In this document: piece by piece, positions 51,988-63,389 of the stretch | Numbering within the stretch: position 1 is the stretch's first letter | How the letters are laid out: every line of letters starts with the position of its first letter | Assembly (NCBI GenBank): GCA_910574345.1 | Contig: CAJSZV010000020.1 | Location: 1-64,000, forward strand | Direction: 5' to 3' | DNA length: 64,000 nt | Source: Clostridiaceae bacterium | GTDB taxonomy: Bacteria; Bacillota; Clostridia; Lachnospirales; Lachnospiraceae | Made by a program: the position numbers and the translations under genes | The notes under the pieces: model-generated | What the model was told of the DNA's origin: nothing | Seen by the model: only the letters and a program-made list of their open reading frames with translations | Databases searched by the model: none

Positions 51988-53190
51988 ATGAATGGGAAGA
52001 CAAAAGAATTGCTGAGAGATAAACCGGCGATTCAGGAGGACGAGATTGGGAGATGTTTGGATTTTGCTCTTGAACAGGTGGGGCGGAATCTTAAGGAGTT
52101 TACCTGTAAGTTTAAGAGGGCTTTCAGCACAGACGGCTTTTATGATGCCACAGAAAATGAGAACTGGACCACCGGATTCTGGACGGGGCAGATATGGCTG
52201 GCGTGGGAGTGGGCTGTAAAGTCCGGCAGAAAAGAACTGGCGGAGGAGCTTAAAAAGGCGGGAGAGATTCAGATTGACAGTTTTCTGAGGAGGATTGACG
52301 AGAAGGACGGAGTGGACCATCATGATATGGGGTTTCTTTACTCTCCGTCCTGTGTGGCCGGCTACAAACTGACCGGAAGCAGGAACGGGAGGGAGGCTGC
52401 CATTAAGGCGGCGGATCAGCTGATTACAAGGTTCCATCCCGTAGGGGAATTTATCCAGGCATGGGGACCTATGGATCAGCCGGAGAATTATCGGTTTATT
52501 ATAGACTGTCTTTTGAACCTGCCTTTGCTTTACTGGGCTTCTCAGGAGACCGGGGATTCAAAGTACCGGGATATTGCCGAGAAACATATTCATACGGCCA
52601 TCGCCAATGTAATCCGGGAGGATTACTCTACCTGGCATACATTTTTTATGAATATGGACACGGGAGAGCCGGATCACGGGGCCACCTGTCAAGGTTATCG
52701 GGACGGTTCCGCCTGGGCCAGAGGCCAGGCATGGGGTGTCTACGGCACGGCTATGGCCTACCGCTACACGAAGAGGAAAGAGTATATTGAGGATTTCAAA
52801 CATGTGACGGGATATTTTCTGGAGCATCTTCCCTCAGACCTGGTTCCCTACTGGGATCTGGAATTCGGGGAGGGATGTGACGAACCAAGAGATTCTTCTT
52901 CTGCTTCCATTGCTGCCTGCGGCATGCTTGAGATGGCAGGATATATGGAGCCGGAGGATGCCGGGTATTACAGGGAAACGGCAAAAAAGATCATGAAGTC
53001 CGTGGCGGACAATTATGCTGTCAAGTCTTTTCATGAGTCTAACGGCCTGGTGCTTCACAGTACATATTCTAAGAAATCGCCCTATAATACCTGTACGCCG
53101 GAAGGAGTAGACGAGTGCAATATCTGGGGCGATTACTTTTACATGGAAGCCCTTACCAGATTAAGCGGCGAGTGGAATCCTTACTGGTAA
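51988..53190 (+). CDS. GH88 unsaturated glucuronyl hydrolase
   Basis: A 400-residue alpha/alpha-barrel enzyme that removes unsaturated uronic acids from lyase products by vinyl-ether hydration. Signatures: NWTTGFWTGQIWLAWEWA, DHHDMGFLYSPS with D113, IIDCLLNLPLLYW with D173 (the two catalytic Asp by analogy with Bacillus UGL D88/D149), ARGQAWGVYG and EPRDSSSASIAA. No signal peptide, hence cytoplasmic. It acts after the heparinase-like enzyme. AGAAAGGAG precedes ATG 51988. Confidence 0.93.
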   Translation: MNGKTKELLRDKPAIQEDEIGRCLDFALEQVGRNLKEFTCKFKRAFSTDGFYDATENENWTTGFWTGQIWLAWEWAVKSGRKELAEELKKAGEIQIDSFLRRIDEKDGVDHHDMGFLYSPSCVAGYKLTGSRNGREAAIKAADQLITRFHPVGEFIQAWGPMDQPENYRFIIDCLLNLPLLYWASQETGDSKYRDIAEKHIHTAIANVIREDYSTWHTFFMNMDTGEPDHGATCQGYRDGSAWARGQAWGVYGTAMAYRYTKRKEYIEDFKHVTGYFLEHLPSDLVPYWDLEFGEGCDEPRDSSSASIAACGMLEMAGYMEPEDAGYYRETAKKIMKSVADNYAVKSFHESNGLVLHSTYSKKSPYNTCTPEGVDECNIWGDYFYMEALTRLSGEWNPYW

Positions 53191-53320
53191 TGCGCGTGGG
53201 AACTTTACGGTTATGGGGCAAAGCATAGTCCTGGCCTGCACAGCCTTTTGATGGGTTCCGGGCGAGCTTAATCATAAGATTTGTAAAGATATACATAACA
53301 AACAAAGGAGCGGTACAATT

Positions 53321-55027
53321 ATGAAACTGGAGACTAAGGAAGACTTCCGTCAGTGGATGGATAAAGTCTTAAGTCCCTTAAAGCCTTTATACAGTGAAGG
53401 CGGCGCCAGACTCCACCTGGGAGACAGCGGCGTAACCTATCCTCAGGTCAGCATTGAGATGGAAGCTTTTTCAAGGCCTTTATGGGCCCTGGTTCCCTTC
53501 TGGGCAGGAGGCGGAGAAGATCAGGAATTCGAAGCCATTTACCGGAAGGGCCTGACAAGCGGAACCGACAGGGACCATAAAGAGTACTGGGGCGGATTTA
53601 CGGATTATGACCAGAGATTCGTGGAGATGGCGGCCATTGCAAGCGGGATTATCTTTGCGCCGGAAAAGGTATGGGAACCTCTGACAGAGAAGGCCAGGGG
53701 AAACTTAGCCGGCTGGCTGTACGGAATCAATGAGCATATCATCCCGGACTGCAACTGGCAGTTTTTTATGATCCTGGTCAATACAGCCCTTAAAAAGCGG
53801 GGATACAGATACAGTGAGGAAAAGCTTAAGTCCGGTCTTGAAAAGGTGGAATCCTACTATCTGGGAGACGGATGGTATCGGGACGGAGGTTCTGCTCAGA
53901 AGGACTATTATATATCCTTTGCCATGCATTATTACGGGCTTTTGTATGCAAAAGCCATGGAAGAGGAAGAGCCGGAACGATGCCGGCGCTTTAAAGAACG
54001 GGCGGAAAGATTTGCCAGGGATTTTATCTATTGGTTTGATGAAAACGGCGGGGCCCTTCCCTATGGGCGGAGTCTGGCTTACCGCTTCGGGGAAGCCGCC
54101 TTCTGGTCCGCCTATGTGTTTGCAGGGTTAGAGGAAATCCCTGCAGCTGTGGTGAAAGGCATTCTGGTGCGTCACCTGGCCTGGTGGGACAGCCAGAAGA
54201 TCTATGACCGGGACGGGGTACTGACCATAGGTTACGCGTACCCTAACCTGATTATGGCCGAACGGTACAATGCTCCGGGTTCTCCCTACTGGGGGATGAA
54301 GAGCCTTCTGTGTCTGGCACTGCCTGACGATCACCAGTTCTGGTCCCTTAAGGCAGCGCCTATGCCAAAACTGGAAGAAGTGAAATGTCTGAAACAGGCG
54401 GATATGATCGTGCACCGCCATGGAAAAGATGTGACGGCATATCCGGCAGGGGTCTGTGAGAAATACGGCCACGGCCATGTGCCGGAGAAGTACTCCAAGT
54501 TCGCCTACTCCACAAGATTCGGATTCTCTGTGGCCAGGAGTCAGATCGTTCTCCATGAGAACGCTCCGGACTCTGCTCTGGCCTTTGTCATCGACGGGGA
54601 TGATTATGTGTTTGTGAGAAAGGTAAGCCTGTCTTACGAGGTGAAAGAGGACCGGGTGATCAGTACCTGGCAGCCGTTTCCGGGAATTACGGTCACTTCT
54701 ACAGTGATCCCGGAAGCAGAGGGGCACTTAAGGATTCATGAGATCGAGAGCAGCTTTGACTGTACGGCTTATGACTGTGGATTTTCCGTGGAAAAATTTA
54801 CGGCAGGATATGAACAGAAAGCAGAGGGCAGCCGGGCAGCGGTTCAATATGATCATATGGGATGTATGGTTTCCGGCAGCGGACCAGAGGCAAAGGGAAT
54901 GGTGATTGAGGCGGATCCCAACACCAATGTGCTGTATCCCAACGGAAGCATTCCGGCGGTATCCTACCGGATTGAGAAAGGAAAGAAGGCTCATCTGGAA
55001 ACCAGGGTGCAGACATTTGTTAAATAA
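53321..55027 (+). CDS. DUF2264 family protein
   Basis: A 568-residue protein: an alpha/alpha toroid (about 1-330) followed by a beta-rich C-terminal domain. Typical DUF2264 motifs are FSRPLWALVPFWAGGG, EYWGGFTDYDQRFVEMAAIA, NWQFFMILVN and DGWYRDGG. The family occurs in glycan-degradation loci and is thought to be lyase- or hydrolase-like, but its activity is not settled. No signal peptide. Lies between GH88 and GH2 genes in the same direction; the 130-nt gap upstream contains only the SD CAAAGGAG. Confidence 0.88.
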   Translation: MKLETKEDFRQWMDKVLSPLKPLYSEGGARLHLGDSGVTYPQVSIEMEAFSRPLWALVPFWAGGGEDQEFEAIYRKGLTSGTDRDHKEYWGGFTDYDQRFVEMAAIASGIIFAPEKVWEPLTEKARGNLAGWLYGINEHIIPDCNWQFFMILVNTALKKRGYRYSEEKLKSGLEKVESYYLGDGWYRDGGSAQKDYYISFAMHYYGLLYAKAMEEEEPERCRRFKERAERFARDFIYWFDENGGALPYGRSLAYRFGEAAFWSAYVFAGLEEIPAAVVKGILVRHLAWWDSQKIYDRDGVLTIGYAYPNLIMAERYNAPGSPYWGMKSLLCLALPDDHQFWSLKAAPMPKLEEVKCLKQADMIVHRHGKDVTAYPAGVCEKYGHGHVPEKYSKFAYSTRFGFSVARSQIVLHENAPDSALAFVIDGDDYVFVRKVSLSYEVKEDRVISTWQPFPGITVTSTVIPEAEGHLRIHEIESSFDCTAYDCGFSVEKFTAGYEQKAEGSRAAVQYDHMGCMVSGSGPEAKGMVIEADPNTNVLYPNGSIPAVSYRIEKGKKAHLETRVQTFVK

Positions 55028-55031
55028 TTGA

Positions 55032-58364
<3,333 letters not shown>

Positions 58365-58383
58365 AAATATTATGGCAGATAAA

Positions 58384-58414
58384 TATGCCGGCCCCGGAAC
58401 TTCCGGGGCCGGCA
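58384..58414. terminator. GC-rich terminator after the GH2 gene
   Basis: ATGCCGGCCCCGG and CCGGGGCCGGCAT form a 13-bp perfect stem with loop AACTT, followed by GTTTT. It also lies just beyond the stop of the convergent rubredoxin gene. Confidence 0.9.
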
Positions 58415-58421
58415 TGTTTTA

Positions 58422-58580
58422 TCACATCTTTACAAACACATCTTTACCCAGGCTGCATATGGGGCATACCCAGTCATCAGGAATGTCCTCAAAAGCAGTG
58501 CCGGGAGCAATGCCGTTATCAGGATCACCGACCTCAGGATCATAGATGTAGCCGCATGGTTCGCACAGATATTTGTCCAT
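58422..58580 (-). CDS. Rubredoxin
   Basis: A 52-residue iron protein read leftward: starts [20 protein letters not shown]. The four iron ligands are in CEPCG (C6, C9) and CPIC (C39, C42); [15 protein letters not shown] is the standard C-terminal block. Rubredoxins pass electrons to oxygen- and peroxide-reducing enzymes in anaerobes. AGGAGGTACTTTCC precedes the ATG. It stands alone, without an oxidoreductase partner nearby. Confidence 0.95.
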   Translation of the reverse strand: MDKYLCEPCGYIYDPEVGDPDNGIAPGTAFEDIPDDWVCPICSLGKDVFVKM

Positions 58581-58744
58581 GGAAAGTACCTCCTATATAT
58601 AAATAATGATGTAGTATGGGCAGAGATGGGGGAGATTATTCATCTTGCCATTTCTTCTGTTTTTTATAATACGAGAAGAGACAAGGAAGATATCAACACC
58701 AAAAGGTGTTGCAGGGATGCTGCAATGGTCTTATATATTCAAAC

Positions 58745-59092
58745 TTACATCTTATCTGTATCTTTTCCGGGCTGCATCTTAGCCTGAGCATTCAAAAGAT
58801 CCCTGGCCGTGTGAATCAGATAATCCTGAAGAACCGGGGACAGTTCATCAAAAATCGCAAAAAATTCCCGTTGCTTTCTGTCGTTTTCTATAAACATATC
58901 TCCATCACCGGTGCGCAGCCAGTGCTCATTGACACAGAATTGGGAGCAGATAGCTTTAATATTCTGTTCCGTCACAGTAGCGTCCTTTTTCTCCATATAA
59001 CTGATGGCATTCTGCTTTAGTCCAATCTTATCGGCAAATTCTTTTTGACTTAGATCAAGAGCCTTTCTCAATTCACGGATACGAGCATTCAT
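58745..59092 (-). CDS. XRE-family transcriptional regulator
   Basis: A 115-residue repressor-like protein. The HTH spans about residues 5-60 (LRKALDLSQKEFADKIGLKQ then NAISYMEKK), followed by VNEHWLRTGDGDMF, a block common to phage and plasmid-type repressors, and a helical C-terminus. A GGAGG SD precedes the ATG. It is divergent from the 48-residue ORF at 59243, with back-to-back promoters, so it probably represses both directions. Confidence 0.92.
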   Translation of the reverse strand: MNARIRELRKALDLSQKEFADKIGLKQNAISYMEKKDATVTEQNIKAICSQFCVNEHWLRTGDGDMFIENDRKQREFFAIFDELSPVLQDYLIHTARDLLNAQAKMQPGKDTDKM

Positions 59093-59111
59093 CTATATTA
59101 CCTCCAAAGTC

Positions 59112-59140
59112 ATAATATCAATGGATGATAGGAAAGTCAA
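59112..59140 (-). promoter_or_regulatory. Promoter of the XRE regulator
   Basis: On the minus strand, TTGACT (59135-59140) and TATTAT (59112-59117) are separated by 17 bp. Confidence 0.7.
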
Positions 59141-59159
59141 GGAAAATAAACCAAACTGA

Positions 59160-59188
59160 TTGACAAGAATCAATAGTTGATTTATAGT
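59160..59188 (+). promoter_or_regulatory. Promoter of the 48-residue ORF and recombinase-like gene, with operator
   Basis: TTGACA (59160-59165) and TATAGT (59183-59188) are separated by 17 bp. Overlapping it is the inverted repeat ATTGAcaagaaTCAAT and a further TTGATTT, likely binding sites of the divergent XRE protein. Confidence 0.7.
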
Positions 59189-59242
59189 TAAGTAATAAAA
59201 TCAATAAAGGATAATAACGGAAAATATTAGGAGGTAGCAGGT

Positions 59243-59389
59243 ATGGCAGACAGGAAAACAGATATGCAGACAATCTTTGCTGAGCTTTCGGAAAAAAACA
59301 AAGATATTATGCTGCTGGTTGCAAAAGGAATGAAAGCGGCGCAAGAGAGTACAAAACAGATGTATTCCCAGGCAAAACCAACTGTCTAG
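59243..59389 (+). CDS. Small 48-residue protein in XRE-divergent position
   Basis: Starts MADRKTDMQTIFAELSEKNK and ends SQAKPTV; one amphipathic helix (IMLLVAKGMKAAQES) is likely. TAGGAGGTAGCAG provides a strong SD. It lies between the regulated promoter at 59160 and the recombinase-like gene. No family recognised; small proteins in this position often modulate the adjoining repressor. Confidence 0.65.
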   Translation: MADRKTDMQTIFAELSEKNKDIMLLVAKGMKAAQESTKQMYSQAKPTV

Positions 59390-59435
59390 ACGAATCAGCA
59401 TAGGACGGAAGCGAATCAGGAATAGGGGGCAGGCA

Positions 59436-60329
59436 GTGAATGCAGAGACACAGATGAGAGCACAAAGCCAGACAGTAAGTCGGGCGAGAGAAACAGATCG
59501 AATTGCAGATTTTATCAGTTCCCAGGTCACCGGGCGGGGGCTGGATGAGAGGACAGAGAAGGCTTATCGTCAGGATCTGGAGCATTTTTATATATGGCTG
59601 AGTCAGGGATCAGAAGATAAACTGCAGGCCGAAGAAGGCAGAGACTGGGAAACAAAGATGGAAAGCTATCTGAACTATCTTTCCAAAGACCGGGGGCTGC
59701 GCTTTTCCACTATAACAAGAAAGTATAAAGTTCTTACTTACTATCTGGCCTATCTGGTAAGGCAGGGAGTTCTGCCGGAATGCCGTTCTCTGAAACTGAC
59801 TGTCCAGTTGTCCGATATGCCCCAAAAGGCACAGGATGGCGGTCCTATGTCAAGACATGAGGTGGATTCCCTTTTCCATGCGGTTAGAAGGGAATATGAA
59901 AATCTTGACAGTGATTTTCGAAAGAAGGTCTGTCTTAGAGATTTATTGATGCTGGAACTGCTTTTTTATCATGGAATTGAAGTCAGCGAACTTCTCTGTA
60001 TGAGAACATCGGATTATGACAGAAAGGCAGGGATTCTCCTTTTGCGCGGAAAGCGGGGGAAGGAGAGGCATGTCTACGTATTCTCCAAGACAGTAAGGGA
60101 GAATATGGAACGATGGATTGGAGAGAGGGATTATTTTGAGAGGGATAATGAATACCATGACCGAATGTTTCTCTCTAAATTGGGAAAGCCCCTCTCCATG
60201 AAGATGGTAATCAATGTAGTGGAGAAGTATCGGAAGCTGGCGGGGATTGAGAAGGCAGTTACGCCGAAGGACCTGAAAAGGAGTATGGAAAGGTATGGGA
60301 GGGAATTGGTGATGGAGATGTGTGGGTAA
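59436..60329 (+). CDS. Tyrosine-recombinase-like protein lacking catalytic residues
   Basis: A 297-residue protein with an N-terminal SAM-like core-binding domain (about 20-115; ERTEKAYRQDLEHFYIWLSQ) and a C-terminal integrase-like domain (about 130-290). The usual Arg of the G-x-R-x-S-E-L motif is Glu (YHGIEVSELLCM). The beta-hairpin Lys is kept (RGKRGKERHVYVF). The H-x-x-R box reads TPKDLKRSMERYG (both replaced by Lys), and the chain ends without the catalytic Tyr. It should therefore not recombine DNA but may bind it as a regulator. It directly precedes the capsule glycosyltransferase genes, overlapping none of them. Confidence 0.8.
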   Translation: MNAETQMRAQSQTVSRARETDRIADFISSQVTGRGLDERTEKAYRQDLEHFYIWLSQGSEDKLQAEEGRDWETKMESYLNYLSKDRGLRFSTITRKYKVLTYYLAYLVRQGVLPECRSLKLTVQLSDMPQKAQDGGPMSRHEVDSLFHAVRREYENLDSDFRKKVCLRDLLMLELLFYHGIEVSELLCMRTSDYDRKAGILLLRGKRGKERHVYVFSKTVRENMERWIGERDYFERDNEYHDRMFLSKLGKPLSMKMVINVVEKYRKLAGIEKAVTPKDLKRSMERYGRELVMEMCG

Positions 60330-60346
60330 GGAAAGGCGGTACAAAG

Positions 60347-60823
60347 ATGGGGAGAAAAAAGAGAAACCAAACATTAAAGATCTGTCTGGTGGGATCTTCC
60401 GGCGGCCATCTGACTCATCTGTACATGCTGAAACCGTTTTGGCAGGATAAGGAGCGATTCTGGGTTACCTTTGACAAGGAAGATGCCAGAAGCCTTTTGG
60501 CAGATGAGAACATGTATCCCTGCTATTTTCCCACGAACCGCAGCTTCAAGGCGCTGCTCATCAACACGAGGCTGGCCTGGAGGGTGCTGAAGAAAGAACG
60601 CCCGGATTTGATTCTCTCGTCAGGGGCAGCAGTGGCGGTGCCGTTTTTTTATCTGGGAAAACTTTTTGGCGCCAAGTTGATCTATATCGAAGTGTTTGAC
60701 CGAATCGACAAGGGCACCATGACAGGGAAGATGGTTTATCCCATAGCCGACCGGTTTATTGTACAGTGGGAAGAGCAGAAACAGGTTTATAAGAACGCTG
60801 TCAATTTAGGCAGTATTTTTTAG
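60347..60823 (+). CDS. Alg14/PssD-like glycosyltransferase subunit
   Basis: A 158-residue protein, the membrane-associated half of a split GT-B transferase. LKICLVGSSGGHLTHLYML carries the hallmark G-S-S-G-G-H-L, and LILSSGAAVAVPFFYLGKLF is the membrane-binding segment. It needs the Alg13-like partner encoded next. ATG 60347 follows AAGGCGGTACAAAG; the first capsule gene of the run. Confidence 0.9.
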   Translation: MGRKKRNQTLKICLVGSSGGHLTHLYMLKPFWQDKERFWVTFDKEDARSLLADENMYPCYFPTNRSFKALLINTRLAWRVLKKERPDLILSSGAAVAVPFFYLGKLFGAKLIYIEVFDRIDKGTMTGKMVYPIADRFIVQWEEQKQVYKNAVNLGSIF

Positions 60824-60841
60824 AAATTGGGGAAGAGCAAG

Positions 60842-61339
60842 ATGATATTTGTGACAGTGGGAACCCATGAACAGCCCTTTGACCGGCTTGTAACCTATAT
60901 AGACCAGAGAAAAAAAGAAGGAAAAATCAGGGATGATGTGGTGATTCAGATCGGCTTTGGCACCTATGAGCCCAAACACTGCGCTTGGGAGCGGATGATT
61001 CCCTATGGGAAGATGCACAAATATGTCGCAAAGGCCCGAATCGTCATCACCCACGGCGGCCCTGCCAGCTTTGTCATGCCGCTGCAGATGGGAAAGATCC
61101 CCATCGTAGTTCCGAGGCAGGCAGAATTTCATGAACATATCAACAACCATCAGGTAGAATTTGTACAAAAGGTGGCCAGGCGGATGGGGATCATCATACC
61201 TGTGATAGATATCGAGGAACTGGGGCAGGTGATAGATCGGTATGAGGATATGACCCGCTCAATGGATAAAAAGATAAACAGCAATAATATTGAGTTTAAC
61301 AGAGAGCTTGATGAGATCGTCAGGCAGCTGCTGAGGTAG
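60842..61339 (+). CDS. Alg13/PssE-like glycosyltransferase catalytic subunit
   Basis: A 165-residue protein beginning MIFVTVGTHEQPFDRL, the standard start of the family, with the nucleotide-sugar site ARIVITHGGPASFVMPLQMG. It pairs with the Alg14-like subunit to add the second sugar to a lipid-linked repeat unit, often galactose or glucuronate. The frame opens at TTG 60827, but the ATG at 60842 matches relatives. Confidence 0.9.
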   Translation: MIFVTVGTHEQPFDRLVTYIDQRKKEGKIRDDVVIQIGFGTYEPKHCAWERMIPYGKMHKYVAKARIVITHGGPASFVMPLQMGKIPIVVPRQAEFHEHINNHQVEFVQKVARRMGIIIPVIDIEELGQVIDRYEDMTRSMDKKINSNNIEFNRELDEIVRQLLR

Positions 61340-61351
61340 AGGAGGGATAGG

Positions 61352-62455
61352 ATGAGAGTACTGCATATCCCCACGGGCGGCTTGTTTGCGGACGGAATTC
61401 TCAGCTGTATCATGGCATATGCCCAGGCTATGGACCGGACCGATCTTGAGATCACGATTCTGGCGCCAAATCGCCCGGAAGAAAAGATATTGGAGAAGAT
61501 TCGAAAGGCAGACTGCCTTGTATCCGTGATCCCTTATCGGAAGCAGGATACAAAGCGGTATATCGAGGAGCTATACGGTTTTTTAAAGAATCATCCTTTT
61601 GATATCGTACATGTCCACGGCAGCAGCGCCATCATGTCGATGGAGCTTTTGACAGCCAGGGCGGCAGGTTGCAGGGTTCGGATTGCCCACAGTCATAATA
61701 CTGCGTGTGAGAATAAAAGATTAGACAGATTGCTGCGGCCGATTTTTCGCCGCTCTTTTGACTACGGATTTGCCTGCGGACAGGAAGCGGGAAAATGGCT
61801 GTTTCAGGATAAAAAATTTATCGTCATTCCCAACGGAAGGAATTTGGCAGAATATGAATTCAGGGAAGAGAGCAGGGCGTTCTGGAGAAATGAACTGGCG
61901 ATCCCGCCTGACAGTCTGGTAATCGGACATATAGGCTGTTTTAATTATCAAAAAAATCACGAGTATTTGCTGCGGGTTTTTAGCGAAATCGTCAAAGGGA
62001 TTTCTGATGCGCACCTGGTGATGATAGGAGTCGGAGAATACTTTGAGAAGATAGAAGAAGAAGTCAAAAAGTCAGGATTTGCCGCGAATGTTCACTTCAT
62101 GGGAACCACGGACCGAGTGGGAGAATTATTGTCCGCCATGGATATTATGCTGCTTCCAAGCCGCTATGAGGGTTTGCCGATAGTAGTCATCGAGTGGCAG
62201 GCCTCTGGTTTGCCCTGCATCATATCCGATGTCATAACCGATGAATGCAGGCTTACGGGGTTGGTTACAAAATTATCTATTGAAGAGGAACCACGAATAT
62301 GGGCAGAGACAGTCAAAAACATGTCGCTTCCTGATCGAAATAGTACGAGAGAAGAAATGAAAGAAAAGATAAAAGGGGCAGGTTATGATATCGAGTCCGG
62401 CGGAGTCCGGCTGAAACAATTATACCAGGCCTTTCTGAAAGAGAAAAACCGATGA
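61352..62455 (+). CDS. GT4 glycosyltransferase (EpsF-like)
   Basis: A 367-residue GT-B enzyme. The N-terminal domain has FDIVHVHGSSAIMS and RIAHSHNTACEN; the C-terminal domain has GHIGCFNYQKNHEYLLRVFS and the E-x7-E motif in PSRYEGLPIVVIEWQASGLP. Predicted to extend a capsular or exopolysaccharide repeat unit on the cytoplasmic face of the membrane. The stop overlaps the next start by 4 nt (ATG 62452). Confidence 0.93.
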   Translation: MRVLHIPTGGLFADGILSCIMAYAQAMDRTDLEITILAPNRPEEKILEKIRKADCLVSVIPYRKQDTKRYIEELYGFLKNHPFDIVHVHGSSAIMSMELLTARAAGCRVRIAHSHNTACENKRLDRLLRPIFRRSFDYGFACGQEAGKWLFQDKKFIVIPNGRNLAEYEFREESRAFWRNELAIPPDSLVIGHIGCFNYQKNHEYLLRVFSEIVKGISDAHLVMIGVGEYFEKIEEEVKKSGFAANVHFMGTTDRVGELLSAMDIMLLPSRYEGLPIVVIEWQASGLPCIISDVITDECRLTGLVTKLSIEEEPRIWAETVKNMSLPDRNSTREEMKEKIKGAGYDIESGGVRLKQLYQAFLKEKNR

Positions 62456-63366
62456 GACACGCATTCCTGATTATTGCTCACAATAACTGGTGGCAGTTAA
62501 GAACTCTGATTCAATTGCTGGATGAGAAGGATCATGATCTGTATATCCATATCGATAAAAAGAGTAGGGATTTTGTCCGTTCTGATTTTGAAGGGATTGC
62601 AGAGCAGTCCAGGCTCTGCTTTTACCAGGAGTATAAGGTTTACTGGGGTGGATACTCTCAGGTAGAAACGGAATTGTTCCTATTTGAGAAGGCACATGAG
62701 GTGAGATATGACTATTATCACCTGATTTCTGGCGGGGATCTGCCGTTAAAAAGCAACAGAGAAATTGATGGTTTTTTTGAGAGGAACAAGGGAAAGCAGT
62801 TCATCGAGTTTGACGAGGAGAAACTGAAGGAGGATCCGGAAATCTGCCGCAGAACCAGGCTGTATCACTGTCTGCAGAATTACAGGAGAGCTTTCCGATG
62901 TAAGTGGCTCAACGCTGTATTTACCTTCCTGGAGAGAGTCCTTCTGGGAGCTCAGATCCTTGTGGGTGTAAACAGGGAAAAAGACCTGGACTGGGTGATT
63001 CAGTACGGTTCCAATTGGGTCAGCATAACCGATGAACTGGTAGAAACACTTCTTGGAGAAAGGGAAAAGATCAGACAGATCTTTTCCTATACCAACTGTG
63101 CCGACGAGCTGTTTGTTCAGACGGTGGCATACAACTGTGGATTCAAGGAGTCTGTCTATACCTTGCCCGATGGCAGGACAAGCAATATGCGTTTTATAGA
63201 CTGGGGACGGGGGAGAAACGGAAATCCATATACCTTCCGGATGGAAGATGAAGAATTGCTTGGCAGACAGGAAGCATTGTTTGCAAGAAAGTTTTGTGAG
63301 GGTGTGGACAGGGGGATTATTGAACAATTGTCTGGGAAGCGATTGGCAGAGAAGAAAAACGGATAG
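62452..63366 (+). CDS. Core-2/I-branching (GT14-like) glycosyltransferase
   Basis: A 304-residue protein: HAFLIIAHNNWWQLRTLIQL, YIHIDKKSRDF, DYYHLISGGDLPLKSN and ADELFVQTVAYN are the blocks of the core-2/I-branching family, which adds N-acetylglucosamine, xylose or similar branches. In bacteria it occurs in capsule loci. Coupled by overlap to the GT4 gene. Confidence 0.9.
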   Translation: MRHAFLIIAHNNWWQLRTLIQLLDEKDHDLYIHIDKKSRDFVRSDFEGIAEQSRLCFYQEYKVYWGGYSQVETELFLFEKAHEVRYDYYHLISGGDLPLKSNREIDGFFERNKGKQFIEFDEEKLKEDPEICRRTRLYHCLQNYRRAFRCKWLNAVFTFLERVLLGAQILVGVNREKDLDWVIQYGSNWVSITDELVETLLGEREKIRQIFSYTNCADELFVQTVAYNCGFKESVYTLPDGRTSNMRFIDWGRGRNGNPYTFRMEDEELLGRQEALFARKFCEGVDRGIIEQLSGKRLAEKKNG

Positions 63367-63389
63367 AAAAGAAGAAACGGAGATGGATC

